Shown here: positions 10,663 to 22,063 of the stretch, piece by piece
Position numbering within the stretch: position 1 is the first letter of the stretch
How the letters are laid out: every line of letters starts with the position of its first letter
Assembly (NCBI RefSeq): GCF_040183065.1
Contig: NC_091128.1
Coordinates: 177,960,168-178,024,167 of the forward strand
DNA from: Periplaneta americana
Lineage: Eukaryota; Arthropoda; Insecta; Blattodea; Blattidae
Length of the DNA: 64,000 bases
Direction: 5' to 3'
Position numbers and translations under genes: made by a program
Notes under the pieces: model-generated
The model's database searches: none
Told to the model about the DNA's origin: nothing
The model's input: only the letters and a program-made list of their open reading frames with translations

Positions 10663-11349
10663 GAAGTATAGAATAATACAATTTTTTTATTATTTATAAA
10701 ATCCATACATAACTTTTTAAATTTAATACTAGAACTATTAGAATTGATAAGATTAGGACAAATTTAAATGTAAATTTGTTATATATTCTTGGGCCTGAAT
10801 TACTGTTATAATTAAATACTGTAGCAGTGTTGCATTTTGGTACAAACAATCTTAAAGAATTCATACCTCCTCTTTCATAACTATGAGAATACAATTCAAA
10901 GTTATTTCGATTTTAGGCCTATGTATAGATTTTGTTAATGCAATATAATAAATGTCTTATTTTAAGAACCTTAAAGTTTAAAACGATGCTTGTGATGAAA
11001 AATCGAAAGGTTTATGAAGACATATTTTAATTATTTTCTGCTGTAATAAATAAAGTGTATTAAAATTGGTTTTAAATAAGCTACCCCATCCTGTAATTCC
11101 TTACATAATTACAGATTGAAATAATGTTAAGTATATTGTGCATAATAAACTTATTGACAAGTAATTCTTCAATAAAACAAAGTAATAAGTATTATTTTAC
11201 GTTATTCATTACAAAGCTAATTGATGTGTTGGTTCCATTTTAAATTATTGTAGAAAATTATGTCGAAATATTTAACTTCAGAGGACTTCATCGGATATTT
11301 ACAATGTACAAGGCAACAATTAGAGTTACGTAATTTAATACTAATATAG
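10663..11349. other. AT-rich, no recognisable gene
   Basis: Strongly AT-rich sequence. Nothing beyond short chance frames was seen. Confidence 0.4.
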
Positions 11350-11813
11350 ATGTAGGAGGTTTATTACATTTTTCAGATAATGGGAAAGGAATAATTATGA
11401 TTTTGTTTTCGTTGATAGATAATTTATGTGGAACCATTTTTTTATTAATTTAATTTGATTATTTGAATTATTATATGCATCATACCAGGTTTTTCCACCA
11501 AAAAGTAAAGCTGTATCATTTGCATAAGAATAATGAACCCCATAGTATTGTTGTAAGTCAATTTTTAATAAGTCATTAATATATATTAAAATAAAATAGG
11601 GCCAAGAACTGTGCCTTGGGGAACACCTATATTAATAACTGAAGGTTCACTTGAATAACTGTCAATTTTCGTTATTTTAATTCTGTCGCTGAGATACGAT
11701 TTTATTAAAACATTATCTTTGATGCCTAATAAGTCTAATTTCTCAATTAATATACATACGTAGTAGTGAACATGACGTTGAAATGGCGCACCATATAGAC
11801 ACAAAATCTTCAT
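11350..11813 (-). mobile_element. Jockey-like LINE fragment, reverse-transcriptase part
   Basis: The frame contains SYLSDRIKITKIDSYSSEPS followed by INIGVPQGTVLGPILF, the conserved palm block of jockey/CR1-type reverse transcriptases. After a stop the sequence continues with YINDLL- and YANDTALLFGG-like words, where the usual FADD has become YAND. The copy is decayed and truncated at both ends. The outer limits are approximate. Confidence 0.75.
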
Positions 11814-12185
11814 GCAACTTAATTGAACGCGCGTTTTAAGTTTGATTCTTTCAAATTCTTCCCAGACTGTATGCGTACGCGTATGGAAAACTGAACCGTG
11901 TAATGCATCTTAAGGTCTCTAACCTTAAGAATGCAAGTAGCTGTTCTGAATAGTGAATAAACTCGATTTAATGCTTTTATTATATTAAACTTGCACTCTA
12001 GGTAATGAAGAATCCATGCTGCAAAATATCAGAGACGCCACATAAACTTACGAAAAGACGTCAATCGTACCAACAATGTTCGTTATTGCTACAGAATCGG
12101 TTGTACTAAGTTCTTTATGCATGTTCAAATGACAGTAACTTCCACTTCCAGTTGTTTTTGGATGGAGGGCACTTTGAACAAAGAT
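11814..12185. other. No recognisable gene
   Basis: Nothing recognised on either strand. Confidence 0.4.
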
Positions 12186-12345
12186 GGCCACCGGAGTAGT
12201 TCTGTCGGCTAAGGCGCTCACCTGCCTATCCGGAGTTCGAGGATTTCCTCAATCGTAAGGTAAATGACAGGTAAAGTATGTCCTCATCTCGTCAAATACC
12301 ATCTCTTTAAAGATGTTGAACTCACTACATTATGCAAATCTTTAA
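12186..12345 (+). mobile_element. SINE family A, decayed copy
   Basis: CCACCGGAGTAGTTCTGTCG and GGCTAAGGCGCTCACCTGCC match the tRNA-like head of family A. Most of the B-box part is deleted, and the sequence jumps to the body (TTTCCTCAATCGTAAGGTAA). Confidence 0.6.
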
Positions 12346-13198
12346 TGAGAATAACATGTTTACCAGCTTAAATTATACAAAACAATCTAGCAGTCCACCA
12401 AAATAGAATACGAACTTCAAGGAATCCATGACACTCAAAAAGTTGGGAAGCACAGCTTTAGATGGCTTGGTTACTAATTTCCAAACCGTCTCACACAACC
12501 CTGGAGACAATATACTTACGGAGAACAGGTAGAAAGACGAGTCTAGAGGCGTTATCTACTGCTTGCGAATGACCACAAACCAGTTTGGAAGAAAGTGTTG
12601 GTGGGCGATTTATTTCACACAAATGTACGCAAAATAACGATTGTATTAGTCACTGCGTAAAATTCATAATGAGAAAGTGAATTCCATTTGCATGGCACCG
12701 TTTACTTTTTTTCCCAATACGGTACCCTCCATTTATACCTGTAGGGACATTAACTCTTAAATAAAAGTACGTGTGTCTATATTTAAGCTGTTCCCTCGTG
12801 CAATTTCACACAATAATAACGCGTTATAGAAATGGAAATGTATTTCCCTCGGAGGCAAATTTCATACAAAAATATATATTTTTTAACACTAAAAGTGTGA
12901 CGGCAAAGAAAAAAGGAAGAGGCTGCGAGAGATTGAAGGCATGAAAATCATAACCAATTTTCGTGTTGCTGCCCCGTCATTGACTGGGGGTCTGACACCT
13001 CATCTCTCCGCGAGCCCGCCTTGTAATCACACTCGATTGTGTTTCATCATGATGATATAATGAGTGAACCCGACACCTCTCAAAACAACCCGAGTGTTCC
13101 TGCTTATTGCAGTCAACAATCCTCCCAAGTTTTTGTTAACCCGAGCCTATTACCTATTCCAAACTATTTGGCTGCTACGCCAGCATATCTCAGCTCAG
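12346..13198. other. No recognisable gene
   Basis: No coding signal. The open frames beginning near 13039 run into a TTC microsatellite and are not convincing. Confidence 0.4.
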
Positions 13199-13237
13199 CC
13201 TTCTTCTTCTTCTTCTTCTTCTTCTTCTTCTTCTTCT
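13199..13237. repeat. (TTC)n microsatellite
   Basis: About thirteen TTC units. Confidence 0.9.
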
Positions 13238-13373
13238 TGTCATTGTTCATTTACTTTCCTCTTCACAATAAACTGTAACACGGTTTGCAATCCGAGAAAA
13301 GAACTCTATTAATGTTGAATGTAGGAAACGTGCATTGAGAAGGAAAGTAGGCTATGTGTCATCTTTGTGACGA

Positions 13374-13375
<2 letters not shown>

Positions 13376-13441
<66 letters not shown>

Positions 13442-13443
13442 TA
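13376..13443. repeat. (AT)n followed by (AC)n microsatellite
   Basis: More than twenty AT dinucleotides, then seven AC units and ATAT. Confidence 0.95.
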
Positions 13444-13542
13444 TAAGGAGAAAAGGGAATCATTCCATTGTGTCGGTTGTGACAATTGTACTGTAATACA
13501 CGAAAGAAAATATTTTAATAGTATGTTCAAATTTTTTCAAAA

Positions 13543-13830
13543 GTTATTTTTACAATGTTTACAGAATCTCTGAAAGAACATTATAATAGAGACCGTAGAT
13601 CCTGCAAAACATTCTTTTCTTTTCTGTGACGGTTGTGACCATTTCATGACATGAAGTTCCGACAAGAGTTCTTCAAGAAAAAAGTTGAAAAGTTATTTTT
13701 ACAATGTTTACAGAATCTCTGGAAAAACATTATAATAGAGACCGTAGATCCTGCAAAACATTCTTTTCTTTTCTGTGACGGTTGTGACCATTTCATGACA
13801 TGAAGTTCCGACAAGAGTTCTTCAAGACAA
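13543..13830. repeat. Tandem duplication of about 145 bases
   Basis: Two adjacent copies run from AAGTTATTTTTACAATGTTT to GAGTTCTTCAAGA, with only a few differences. Both contain GACGGTTGTGACCATTTCAT. The words GGTTGTGAC and CGGTTGTGAC also recur singly at about 13480 and twice near 13950-13980. The minus-strand frame across 13644-14018 has no motif I can name; it may be a decayed transposon gene. Confidence 0.85.
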
Positions 13831-14317
13831 GATTTTCGTTGTTTTGGAATAAGTGACATCAACTTAAGTTTTTTCCTGATATATTGGATAGTAACGCATA
13901 AGGGCTCATATAGCCTATAGATATGATGCTCTAGCTCTGTGTTGATGTGACGGTTGTGACCGCTTTGTAGCGGTTGTGACAATGTGTGAACTTTTCCATT
14001 ATATATCAGCATATACATTATTATATTAGGTGGTATTATATTATGTAGTATATTAATTATTTTAAATATATGAAAAAACTTAGGCCTATATTCATGTTTT
14101 CTGAGACAATTTTAACGCCTATTAACTGTGCTGATGCAAATATACTTAATATATTTAGCATAAAAACTGTAGAACCTATGAAGAACGTTATAATTCCGTC
14201 CAATATTAAACAATAAACGATGAAAGCCTTCAAAACAAAAGAATGATGACTTCCACAACAAGTTTAGCCAACCACAGAAATTATTAATTCTAGACATCCA
14301 ATTTCCTCTAAGAAAAG
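13831..14317. other. No recognisable gene
   Basis: The minus-strand frame from the duplication continues to about 14018 without a recognisable domain. The rest is AT-rich. Confidence 0.35.
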
Positions 14318-14774
14318 CTAAAAGTTAGAATTTATAAAACAGTTATATTACCGGTTGTTCTGTATGGTTGTGAAACTTGGACTCTCACTTTGAGAGAGGA
14401 ACATAGGTTAAGGGTGTTTGAGAATAAGGTGCTTAGAAAATATTTGGGGCTAAGAGGGATGAAGTTACAGGAGAATGGAGAAAGTTACACAACACAGAAC
14501 TGCACGCATTGTATTCTTCACCTGACATAATTAGGAACATTAAATCCAAACGTTTGAGATAGGCAGAGAATGTAGCACGTATGGGCGAATCCAGAAATGC
14601 ATATAGAGTGTTAGTTGGGAGGCCGGAGGGAAAAAGACCTTTAGGGAGGCCGAGACGTAGATGAGAGGATAATATTAAAATGGATTTGAGGGAGATGGGA
14701 TATGATGGAAGAGAATGGATTAATCTTACTTAGGATAGGGACCAATGGCGGGCTTATGTGAGGGCGGCAATGAA
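14318..14774 (+). mobile_element. LINE family A copy 3 (truncated at both ends)
   Basis: It runs from AAAAGTTAGAATTTATAAAA to GGGCGGCAATGAACC and lacks the final CTCCGGGTTCCTTAAAAGCC and the (GTAA)n tail. The frame is broken by a one-base loss near 14440 and by TAG and TGA stops around 14560-14730. The missing 3' end shows loss after insertion. Confidence 0.85.
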
Positions 14775-15649
14775 CCAAGTCATACGCACATCCCTCTCTA
14801 CCGCGGACAGCATTCCACTCAGTTTATCTTGGCATTCGGTTGGCTAACATATTCATGTTCGGTGTCGTAAAGCTGTAATAAAATGAGAATTTACTCTATT
14901 CAACGCAAAGTTCATTTTACAATTTTTTTCAGGAAGAAATGACTATAGAAGTACATTTTGAAGATGCCACGCAATAGCGCTAATGAACGTAACAGGAAAT
15001 GGCGAAAATCTCAACAAGAGGCAAAAGCAGATGAAGAGGAATCGAATAAGCCCAAAACCACCAGCACCGAGAGAGTTGAACGGTTTCAACAGTGGAAGAA
15101 AGAAGCATGGTTCGCGCAAAGACACCGAGGGGTTGTCTGTCCCATCAGTCTACTACGGTCATACCCGGCGTTGAAGCTCAACTTTCATGATGGCGACGAG
15201 CGTAACATCAAAATGGACGGTGTCTGTTGTCACGACTCTTGTGAAGCATTGTATGTGTGTAAGAAATTATCGAAAATTATGTTACGTAATCACAAACCTT
15301 TGTTTGCTGGGGTAAAGGAATAAGTTGCCTTCTATTCAAAACAAGTTTTCTTATTCTTGCCAAGCGAAAGTGTTTAGAAATCGATTAAGACACACACAGT
15401 CATCAAGTAAGATGGCTGGGATTTCAATGCCACTCATGAATCTATTTCAGTTGCTTTGAGTCCCGTATTCTGTAGGCCTAATGGCAACGATTGACATAAT
15501 CAGTGATATGGAATGCAGTTCCGACCGTGACAAATATTAATCTTGAAGCAGTCTTCATAAACGTCAGTTTTGTTTAGCACGTGATTCGCCAATTCGACAC
15601 GTTTTGGACGATTTGAACATTTATAATAGGCCTAGGCCTGCAAATACAG
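14775..15649 (+). other. Unassigned region with a basic open frame (14958-15323)
   Basis: The 121-residue frame has two basic blocks, NSANERNRKWRKSQQEAKAD and TSTERVERFQQWKKEAW. They resemble the repeated AERxRxxRxRK words found in some insect transposon-associated proteins; this is a weak resemblance. A splice-acceptor-like TTTTTTTCAG lies at about 14930. I cannot name the product, and it may be a decayed element. Confidence 0.3.
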
Positions 15650-15853
15650 CGCTGAACGAGCGCGCGCGCTCCTTCGGAGCGGGAGAGCGGTGTTTACCGC
15701 TCGCCGAAACGGAGAGGAAGATACGTCAGAATAACATAGACTTGCTATAGGTAGAGGAGAGGGAAACGACCACTCAGTTATCTAGTGGAGTGCAGTGTGT
15801 AGGCCTATTCTCAGTAACTGTTTCACGTTGCTTACCTACTGCTACAGTACAGT

Positions 15854-16690
15854 ATGGAGAAATCTAAAAGACGGAATATAACATTTAACGATTTACAGCT
15901 CGAACTTATTGATCTTAAATGTGACGTAAGGGCTAAAGATCGTTTTTTTTTAAGAGGCATGATGGGGCCGATAAGCTGATTGCTATAAATGACAATTAAA
16001 ATTTATTACATGTGCCGTCTATGCTTATCCTTATTTAACAAATAAATTGGTTATACAATATTTTGTTACATAATATATCTATTTAAACGTTTTCGGCTCT
16101 ATGGAGCCATCATCAGAAACAAGTGAGCCCATATTTATAGTATGAGTACACTATATGTTGCCGTACAAGTAAACTCAATTAATATTAACATTTAAAATGA
16201 CATGTTTCTATGTAAAATCAATAATTGTATGGCAGAAATTACAATGTAAATACAAAGCGGCTCTATGAGCCGTAAGTGTTACAATTGCTGACGATAAATT
16301 AACTAAAATACTTTAAAATTGTTAAGATCAGAATTAATAGTCGTCCAGTTTGATGGTTATGTAGCTTTCCATATTTGGTATGAGCTGGGGCGACAGCTGT
16401 GGGGAAGAATTTGTCATTTATAAAGATCGTTTGAATAATACTACTAGCCTAGTTGAGTTTTACAAGACTAAACATTAGCAATAATATCCACGACTACACA
16501 GGCTGGCTGTGAAAATGATTGCTATGTTCGGCTCAACATTTATATTTGTGAGCAACTGTTTTCTATAATCAACTTTAATAAAGGCAGACATCGAACATCT
16601 GTAACTGATGTTTCATTACGATCAGTAGGCTACTGTTCCTTTCAGCTGCCAACAGCATAAAACCTCGTTTTGATGTACTAATAAATAAAA
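15854..16690 (+). pseudogene. hAT transposase pieces (C-terminal dimerisation domain)
   Basis: The first piece is MEKSKRRNITFNDLQLELID with LKCDVRAKDR. After the insertion it resumes as KDRLNNTTSLVEFYKTK, then YPRLHRLAVKMIAMFGSTFI, CEQLFSIINFNKGRHRTSVT and LRSVGYCSFQLPTA. AMFGSTFICEQLFS is the typical hAT dimerisation block. Stops lie after FYKTKH and the N-terminal and catalytic parts are missing, so it is dead. Confidence 0.75.
15946..16421 (-). mobile_element. Insertion with Penelope-like signature
   Basis: It is flanked by AAAGATCGTTT at 15935-15945 and 16422-16432, an exact 11-base duplication. On the minus strand it contains TGATGATGGCTCCATAGAGC followed by CGAAAACG, the kind of short hairpin sequence found in Penelope-like element terminal repeats. 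No coding sequence is seen in its 476 bases, so the class is an inference. Confidence 0.55.
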
Positions 16691-16738
16691 ATATAACAAA
16701 ATGATATTGTACATATAAGTAGCTATAGAATTTCTATT

Positions 16739-17025
16739 GGCGGCCGGGTGGCTCAGTTGGTAGAGCAGCTGGCTACGGACTGGAAGGTCCGGGGTTCGAT
16801 CCCAGGTGGTGACAGGATTTTTTCTCGTTGCCAAACTTTCAGAACGGCCCCGAGGTTCACTCAGCCTCCTATAAAATTGAGTACCGGGTCCTTCCCGGGG
16901 GTAAAAGGCGGTCAGAGCGTGGTGTCGACCACACCACCTCATTCTAGTGCCGAGGTCATGGAAAGCATGGGGCTCTACCTCCATGCCCCCCAAGTGCCTT
17001 CATGGCATGTTACGGGGATACCTTT
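16739..17025 (+). mobile_element. tRNA-derived SINE, family B
   Basis: The head reads GGCCGGGTGGCTCAGTTGGT with GGGTTCGATCCCAGG as the B box. The body includes CGAGGTTCACTCAGCCTCC and the end is GGGGATACCTTT. It is flanked by ATAGAATTTCTATT at 16725-16738 and 17026-17039, an exact 14-base duplication, which fixes the 287-base length. Other copies are at 23985-24224 and 46423-46713. Confidence 0.95.
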
Positions 17026-17349
17026 ATAGAATTTCTATTACTTCTGTAAAATAAATATTTCTTTATTTATTAATAATAGTCCAAGATAGTTTTGCAAACA
17101 CTGAACGGGAATTCATTTCATAAGCACTCGTAATAGTACTTCCTTTTGTGTATATTTTGTACGAGATCACCCCTTCTTCCAGTCCACCTTTATACAGAGC
17201 GCAGCTAATATCTGCATTCCGCTCATGAGCTGTGAGCCGGCTCGGAGAGCGCAAACCTTGTGCAGGCCTCGTTTATAACATCTGTAATTAAATCTTGCCC
17301 GGTTTGTTTACTCACAGAAAATTCGTAAGCTGCGTCGTAATAATGTAGG

Positions 17350-17585
17350 TTGTAATGTAAAATTAGGTATTTTATTTATGTTTTATTATTATTGTGTTAA
17401 ATTATATTGTGTATTCTTATTGTATTGTGTATAAAATTGTAGGCCTATTGTGTATTGTATAATTGTATTGTGTATTGTAAATATTGCTTATCATTTCTTT
17501 ATTGTGTATTGTTTATATTGTGTATACCACTGCCACCGGGTGCATGCCCACTTGCAGTGTAAATAAATACATACATACATACTAA
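17350..17585 (+). mobile_element. LINE family B, 3' end copy
   Basis: An AT-rich tract with repeated TTGTGTATTGTA words is followed by ACCACTGCCACCGGGTGCAT, CCCACTTGCAGTGTAAATAA and a (CATA)n tail. This shares the last 60-odd bases with 1254-1876 and 33346-34145. No coding part is present. Confidence 0.65.
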
Positions 17586-18553
17586 GGGACACACGGTCGC
17601 CAAGGCAACGGTCACGCCTGACGTGGTACAGCTTACTAGGAGGCAATACGGGGACCTCCTGTATTTTGCTAGTAACTGGAATCTGAAATCCGAACGTGTT
17701 ATTGGACGGCGTGTTTCTTGTTTCCCACTCCAGGAAACCGACCTAATAAGAAAGGAATCTGCAAGCGTTCGTGACAGATGGCGAGAAAGAGGACGTCCCG
17801 AGTTATTGACGGGCAATGGCCGAAAGTGATATTTTTAAAAAGAATAGTACAAAGAGAAGTTTTGCTGTTGAAAACGTGAGATCGCAGGAGGCCTTTGAAA
17901 GAGCCGCTAACGTGTCATTGCGAGGAAAAGACGACAATCAATTAGATGGGGAAAAAATGAGATGCTAAAAAGAAGAAACAAAAGAATAACGAGTTGAAAA
18001 AGGAACTTGGGCCGTACTATCAGACGTAATAACATGTGTTATTTTAATGACGCTGCCGCAGGTGAGTGTTGCGTGAGCCTCTGTGATGGCGACCGACCGC
18101 TCTCAGTTCTGATCGGGTACAATGGAAACGATTTTATTTTCACGAAATGAGCGCTCTGTGATTTCTGCTCCGCATTGTTTCCTATATTATTTTTTAACTC
18201 AGGTGTAAATTGCTATATTTCTCTAACATGTAACACCTCGCCGGCACTTATTAACCGCTCACAATGAGATGCCATTCAAACGGCTAATGAGATTCTGAGA
18301 AGTGATTTCAATTGAATCATTTCTAGAAACAGATTTAATCCCAACAGACGCCTCCCTTTGTGGATTTCGTACTGCCGACTTAAAAAAAATTATAACCTAT
18401 TGACAAAAACAAGACGATACGAAATAACTTGGTGAGTATCAATGTTTCCATTACGATATTGTTTTAGTTTATTGTTTATGTAGCACATTTCAGGTAGTGA
18501 CATGTTAAAGGCACCATTCAGTTGGGTTAGCGGTCAGTACATCTAAAGATTTA
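17586..18553. other. No recognisable gene
   Basis: Overlapping short frames near 17600-17830 carry no known motif. Nothing else was identified. Confidence 0.4.
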
Positions 18554-18733
18554 GGGCCGTATTCATAGACATTTTTAGCGCGGGCTTCCGGTGGACGACC
18601 AGCGTTTTTCGTATTCATAAACCAGTGTTAGCGATAGGATATGATTTGAATTCTGTACTAGTAACCAGTGGATAGCCGGGGCTAGCTTAGTACGCTCGTA
18701 GCGCGTGCTGCGAAATGTCTATGGATAGCACCC
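18554..18733. mobile_element. 180-bp MITE, copy 2 (inverted relative to copy 1)
   Basis: It begins GGGCCGTATTCATAGACATT and ends AATGTCTATGGATAGCACCC, and is the reverse complement of 7220-7399 with only a few differences. It is flanked by TTA on the left and TAT on the right, so the duplication is not exact here. Confidence 0.8.
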
Positions 18734-18905
18734 TATATGTACTTAGGTCTAATACCAGTAAGTCTATTGAAAAATGAAGTCCATTATAACTCTGTTAAAC
18801 TCACAATCATGTCCAATGCCTCATTTTGATTCGTTTTATTTGTCATTTTGTCCAGCTACCACAACTTTTCACAGAGTCTTAAATAATAATTAGTCTAATT
18901 TCTGC

Positions 18906-18907
<2 letters not shown>

Positions 18908-18955
<48 letters not shown>
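18908..18955. repeat. (AAT)n microsatellite next to a LINE tail
   Basis: About sixteen AAT units directly abut the 3' end of LINE copy 4. Confidence 0.95.
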
Positions 18956-18959
<4 letters not shown>

Positions 18960-20106
18960 CTTACTGGCTTTTAAGGAACCCGGAGGTTCATTGCCGCCCT
19001 CACATAAGCCCGCTATTGGTCCCTATCCTGAGCAAGATTAATCTATTTTCTATCATCATATCCCACCTCCCTCAAATCCATTTTAATATTATCTTCCTAT
19101 CTATGTCTCGGCCTCCTTAAAGGTCTTTTTCCCTCCGGTCTCCCAACTAACACTCTATATGCATTTCTGGATTCGCCCATACGTGCTACATGCCCTGCCC
19201 ATCTCAAACGTCTGGATGTAATGTTCCTAACTATGTCAGGTGAAGAATACAATGCGTGCAGTTCTGTGTTCTGTAACTTTCTCCATTCTCCTGTAACTTC
19301 ATCCCTCTTAGCCCCAAATATTTTCCTAAGAACCTTATTCTCAAACACCCTTAATCTCTGTTCGTCTCTCAAAGTGAGAGTCCAAGTTCCATAACCATAC
19401 AGAACAACCGGCAATATAACTGTTTTATAAATTCTAACTTCCAGAATTTTTGACAGCAGACTGGATGATAAAAGCTTCTCAACCGAATAATAACAGGCAT
19501 TTCCCATATTTATTCTGCATTTAATTTCCTCCTGAGTATCATTTATATTTGTTACTATTGCTCCAAGATATTTGAACTTCTGCACCTCTTCAAAAGATAA
19601 ATTTCCAAATTTTATATTTCCATTTCGTACAATATTCTCGTCACGAGACATAATAATATACTTTGTCTTTTCGGGATTTACTTCCAAACCTATCTATTTA
19701 CTTGCTTCGAGTAAAATTCTCGTGTTTTCCCTAATCGTTTGTGAATTTTCTCCTAACATATTCACGTCATCCGCATAGAAAAGCAGCTGATGTAACCCGT
19801 TCAATTCCAAACTCTCTCTGTTATCCTGGACTTTCCTAATGACATACTCTAGAGCGAAGGTAAAAAGTAAAGGTGATAGTGCATCTCCCTGCTTTAGCCC
19901 ACAGTGAATTGGAAACGCATCTGACAGAAACTGACCTATACGAACTCTGCTGTACGTTTCACTGAGACACATTTTAATTAATCGAACTAGTTTCTTGGGA
20001 ATACCAAATTCAGTAAGAATATCATATAAAATTTCTCTCTTAACCGAGTCATATGCCTTTTTGAAATCTATGAATAACTGATGCACTGTACCCTTATACT
20101 CCCATT
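18956..20106 (-). mobile_element. LINE family A copy 4
   Basis: This longer copy reaches into the reverse-transcriptase palm. The frames read [40 protein letters not shown] and [20 protein letters not shown]. The RT motif YADD is intact. A TAG (near 19695) separates the palm frame from the C-terminal frame. An AATAATAATAC-like duplication on both sides fits insertion next to the microsatellite. Confidence 0.9.
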
Positions 20107-21147
20107 ATATTACGTTAGGAACTTAAATATCTTATTAATAATAATACAATATTATGTTATCTTGTATTTATTAATTATTTATTTTTACTATATACGCGAA
20201 ACAGTCTGACTCAGATATCAGGCAGTTTGTCCGCTCCTGTGTGTAGTCTTACTCCACTTCATTTAGTGCATTAATTCGTGACGTGTTCTGCTCTGTACAA
20301 GCAGCATGCCTTTGTTTCTGGATTGAAATTCGTTTAAAAACTGATGTGGAGATACCTTTACAAGGAACGTGGGAGTTTCAATAGCTATTTGGGAATTCAA
20401 AGCCCAGGGCTCGAAAAAAAAAAACGCCTCGAAGATATATTTTATATTCTTTAAGAATATTGGTCTGCCTGTAGACCCCGAGTTACTGACATTACATTTG
20501 TCCTCATGCTCAGAGGGTAATGGAACACAAAGGGGATCCGTCGGTATCTTTTGAAGAAGCGCAATCAGGGGCAGATTAGTTTTCAGCAGAGCCTGTGAAG
20601 TATCGCCATAAATAAGACCGCTACGAAGGGGGTGTTTAAAACGGCCATAAATAAAAAGTGGTCAGCCTGAATTGACGGCATATCCATTCGTATTTAACAG
20701 TTTATCAATATAATAGCCAATAATAAAAAGGGCGTAATTCAGCCTGTATAAGTTACCGCTATTAGGGATAGATTAATTCGGAATTGGGTATAGTTCACAC
20801 GGCCCCTGGGGATACTGCAGATAATGGAGCAGCGGCAGTCAAGTTATTAGCGATAGCTAAAGGTTGACAAGGAGAAATGAGGGAGAGGAGATGACGTCAC
20901 TTGTGGCAGGTATCGGGCTGGCGGTGTCCGGCTAATGACAGGGCAGAGGTGCCGGCGGCAATCAGCGAAGTGAGAGAGTGCAGATCTGGTAGCGCTCGTC
21001 ACAAATCAAGTTATTATTGCAAAAATTACACACCGCAGCACGAATTTCATCTGTTTTCGGAAAACGTCTTGTCAGCACTCTCAACTTACGTGATAGTTGG
21101 ACATTGAACCATTATTTCCACTCTTCAATAACTTCGCATTACCATTA

Positions 21148-21148
<1 letters not shown>
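20107..21148. other. No repeat recognised; possible regulatory DNA
   Basis: This is one of the longer stretches of the giant intron without a visible mobile element. Around 20600-20780 it has several CCATAAATAA, CCAATAATAAAAAG and TTTATCAATA words that resemble homeodomain-type sites. Function is not shown by sequence alone. Confidence 0.3.
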
Positions 21149-21198
<50 letters not shown>

Positions 21199-21203
21199 GT
21201 TTT
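21149..21203. repeat. (ATT)n microsatellite
   Basis: About sixteen ATT units, ending in the left target-site duplication of LINE copy 5. Confidence 0.95.
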
Positions 21204-21927
21204 CAAAGTATATGATTATATCTCGTGACCAGAATATTGTACGAAATGGAAATATAAAAATTGGAGATTTATCCTTCGAAGAGGTGGAAAAATTCAAATA
21301 TCTTGGAGCAACAGTAACAAATATAAATGATACTCGGGAGGAAATTAAACGCAGAATAAATATGGGAAATGCCTGTTATTATTCGGTTGAGAAACTTTCA
21401 TCATCCAGTCTGCTGTCCAAAAATCTTAAGGTTAGAATTTATAAAACAGTTATATTACCTGTTCTTCTGTATGGTTGTGAAACTTGGACTCTCACTCTGA
21501 GAGAGGAACATAGGTTAAGGGTGTTTGAGAATAAGGTGCTTAGGAAAATATTTGGGGCTAAGCGGGATGAAGTTACAGGAGAATGGAGAAAGTTACACAA
21601 CACAGAACTGCACGCATTGTATTCTTCACCTGACATAATTAGGAACATAAAATCGAGACGTTTGAGATGGGCACGGCATGTAGCACGTATGGGCGAATCC
21701 AGAAATGCATATAGAGTGTTAGTTGGGAGACCGGAGGGAAAAAGACCTTTAGGGAGGCCGAGACGTAGATGGGAGGATAATATTAAAATGGATTTGAGGG
21801 AGGTGGGGTATGATGATAGAGACTGGATTAATCTTGCACAGGATAGGGACCGCTGGCGGGCTTATGTGAGGGCGGCAATGAACCTTCGGGTTCCTTAAAA
21901 GCCATTTGTAAGTAAGTAAGTAAGTTG
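21204..21927 (+). mobile_element. LINE family A copy 5 (open frame to the end)
   Basis: TATTATTAGTTTT occurs at 21191-21203 and 21928-21940, an exact 13-base target-site duplication. The 724-base insert has an uninterrupted 228-residue frame, from [20 protein letters not shown] to [11 protein letters not shown], then TTAAAAGCCATTTGTAAGTA. The catalytic domain is absent because of 5' truncation. The open frame and exact duplication suggest a fairly recent insertion. Confidence 0.95.
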
Positions 21928-22063
21928 TATTATTAGTTTTTTATTGGAACTATATTGGAGCATTAATTTTCTTCGACTTTTAAAAATTACCAATTCTTCC
22001 TCTAGTATTCCTAGGTAACCTTGGTTTTACCATTACTTAGAAATCATCTTCATCAATTCATTC

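Larger units (their letters stand above)
15650..17265 (+). mobile_element. hAT transposon remnant with two nested insertions
   Basis: CAGCGCTGAACGAGCG near 15650 looks like an hAT terminus. The interior carries pieces of an hAT transposase related to the ZBED/GTF2I-associated group. The sequence is interrupted by a 476-base insertion (15946-16421) and a SINE (16739-17025), both with exact target-site duplications. The right end near 17230-17265 is GC-rich and only roughly complementary to the left, so the outer limits are approximate. Confidence 0.6.

Noticed and set aside
13039..13312. Frames with poly-Phe or poly-Ser runs
   Set aside because: They are driven by the TTC microsatellite.
16739..16815. 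tRNA gene (also considered at 5284, 23490, 43770 and 46640)
   Set aside because: A and B boxes are present but the folds are imperfect, and each head is joined to a SINE body repeated elsewhere. One copy has a 14-base target duplication around the whole unit.
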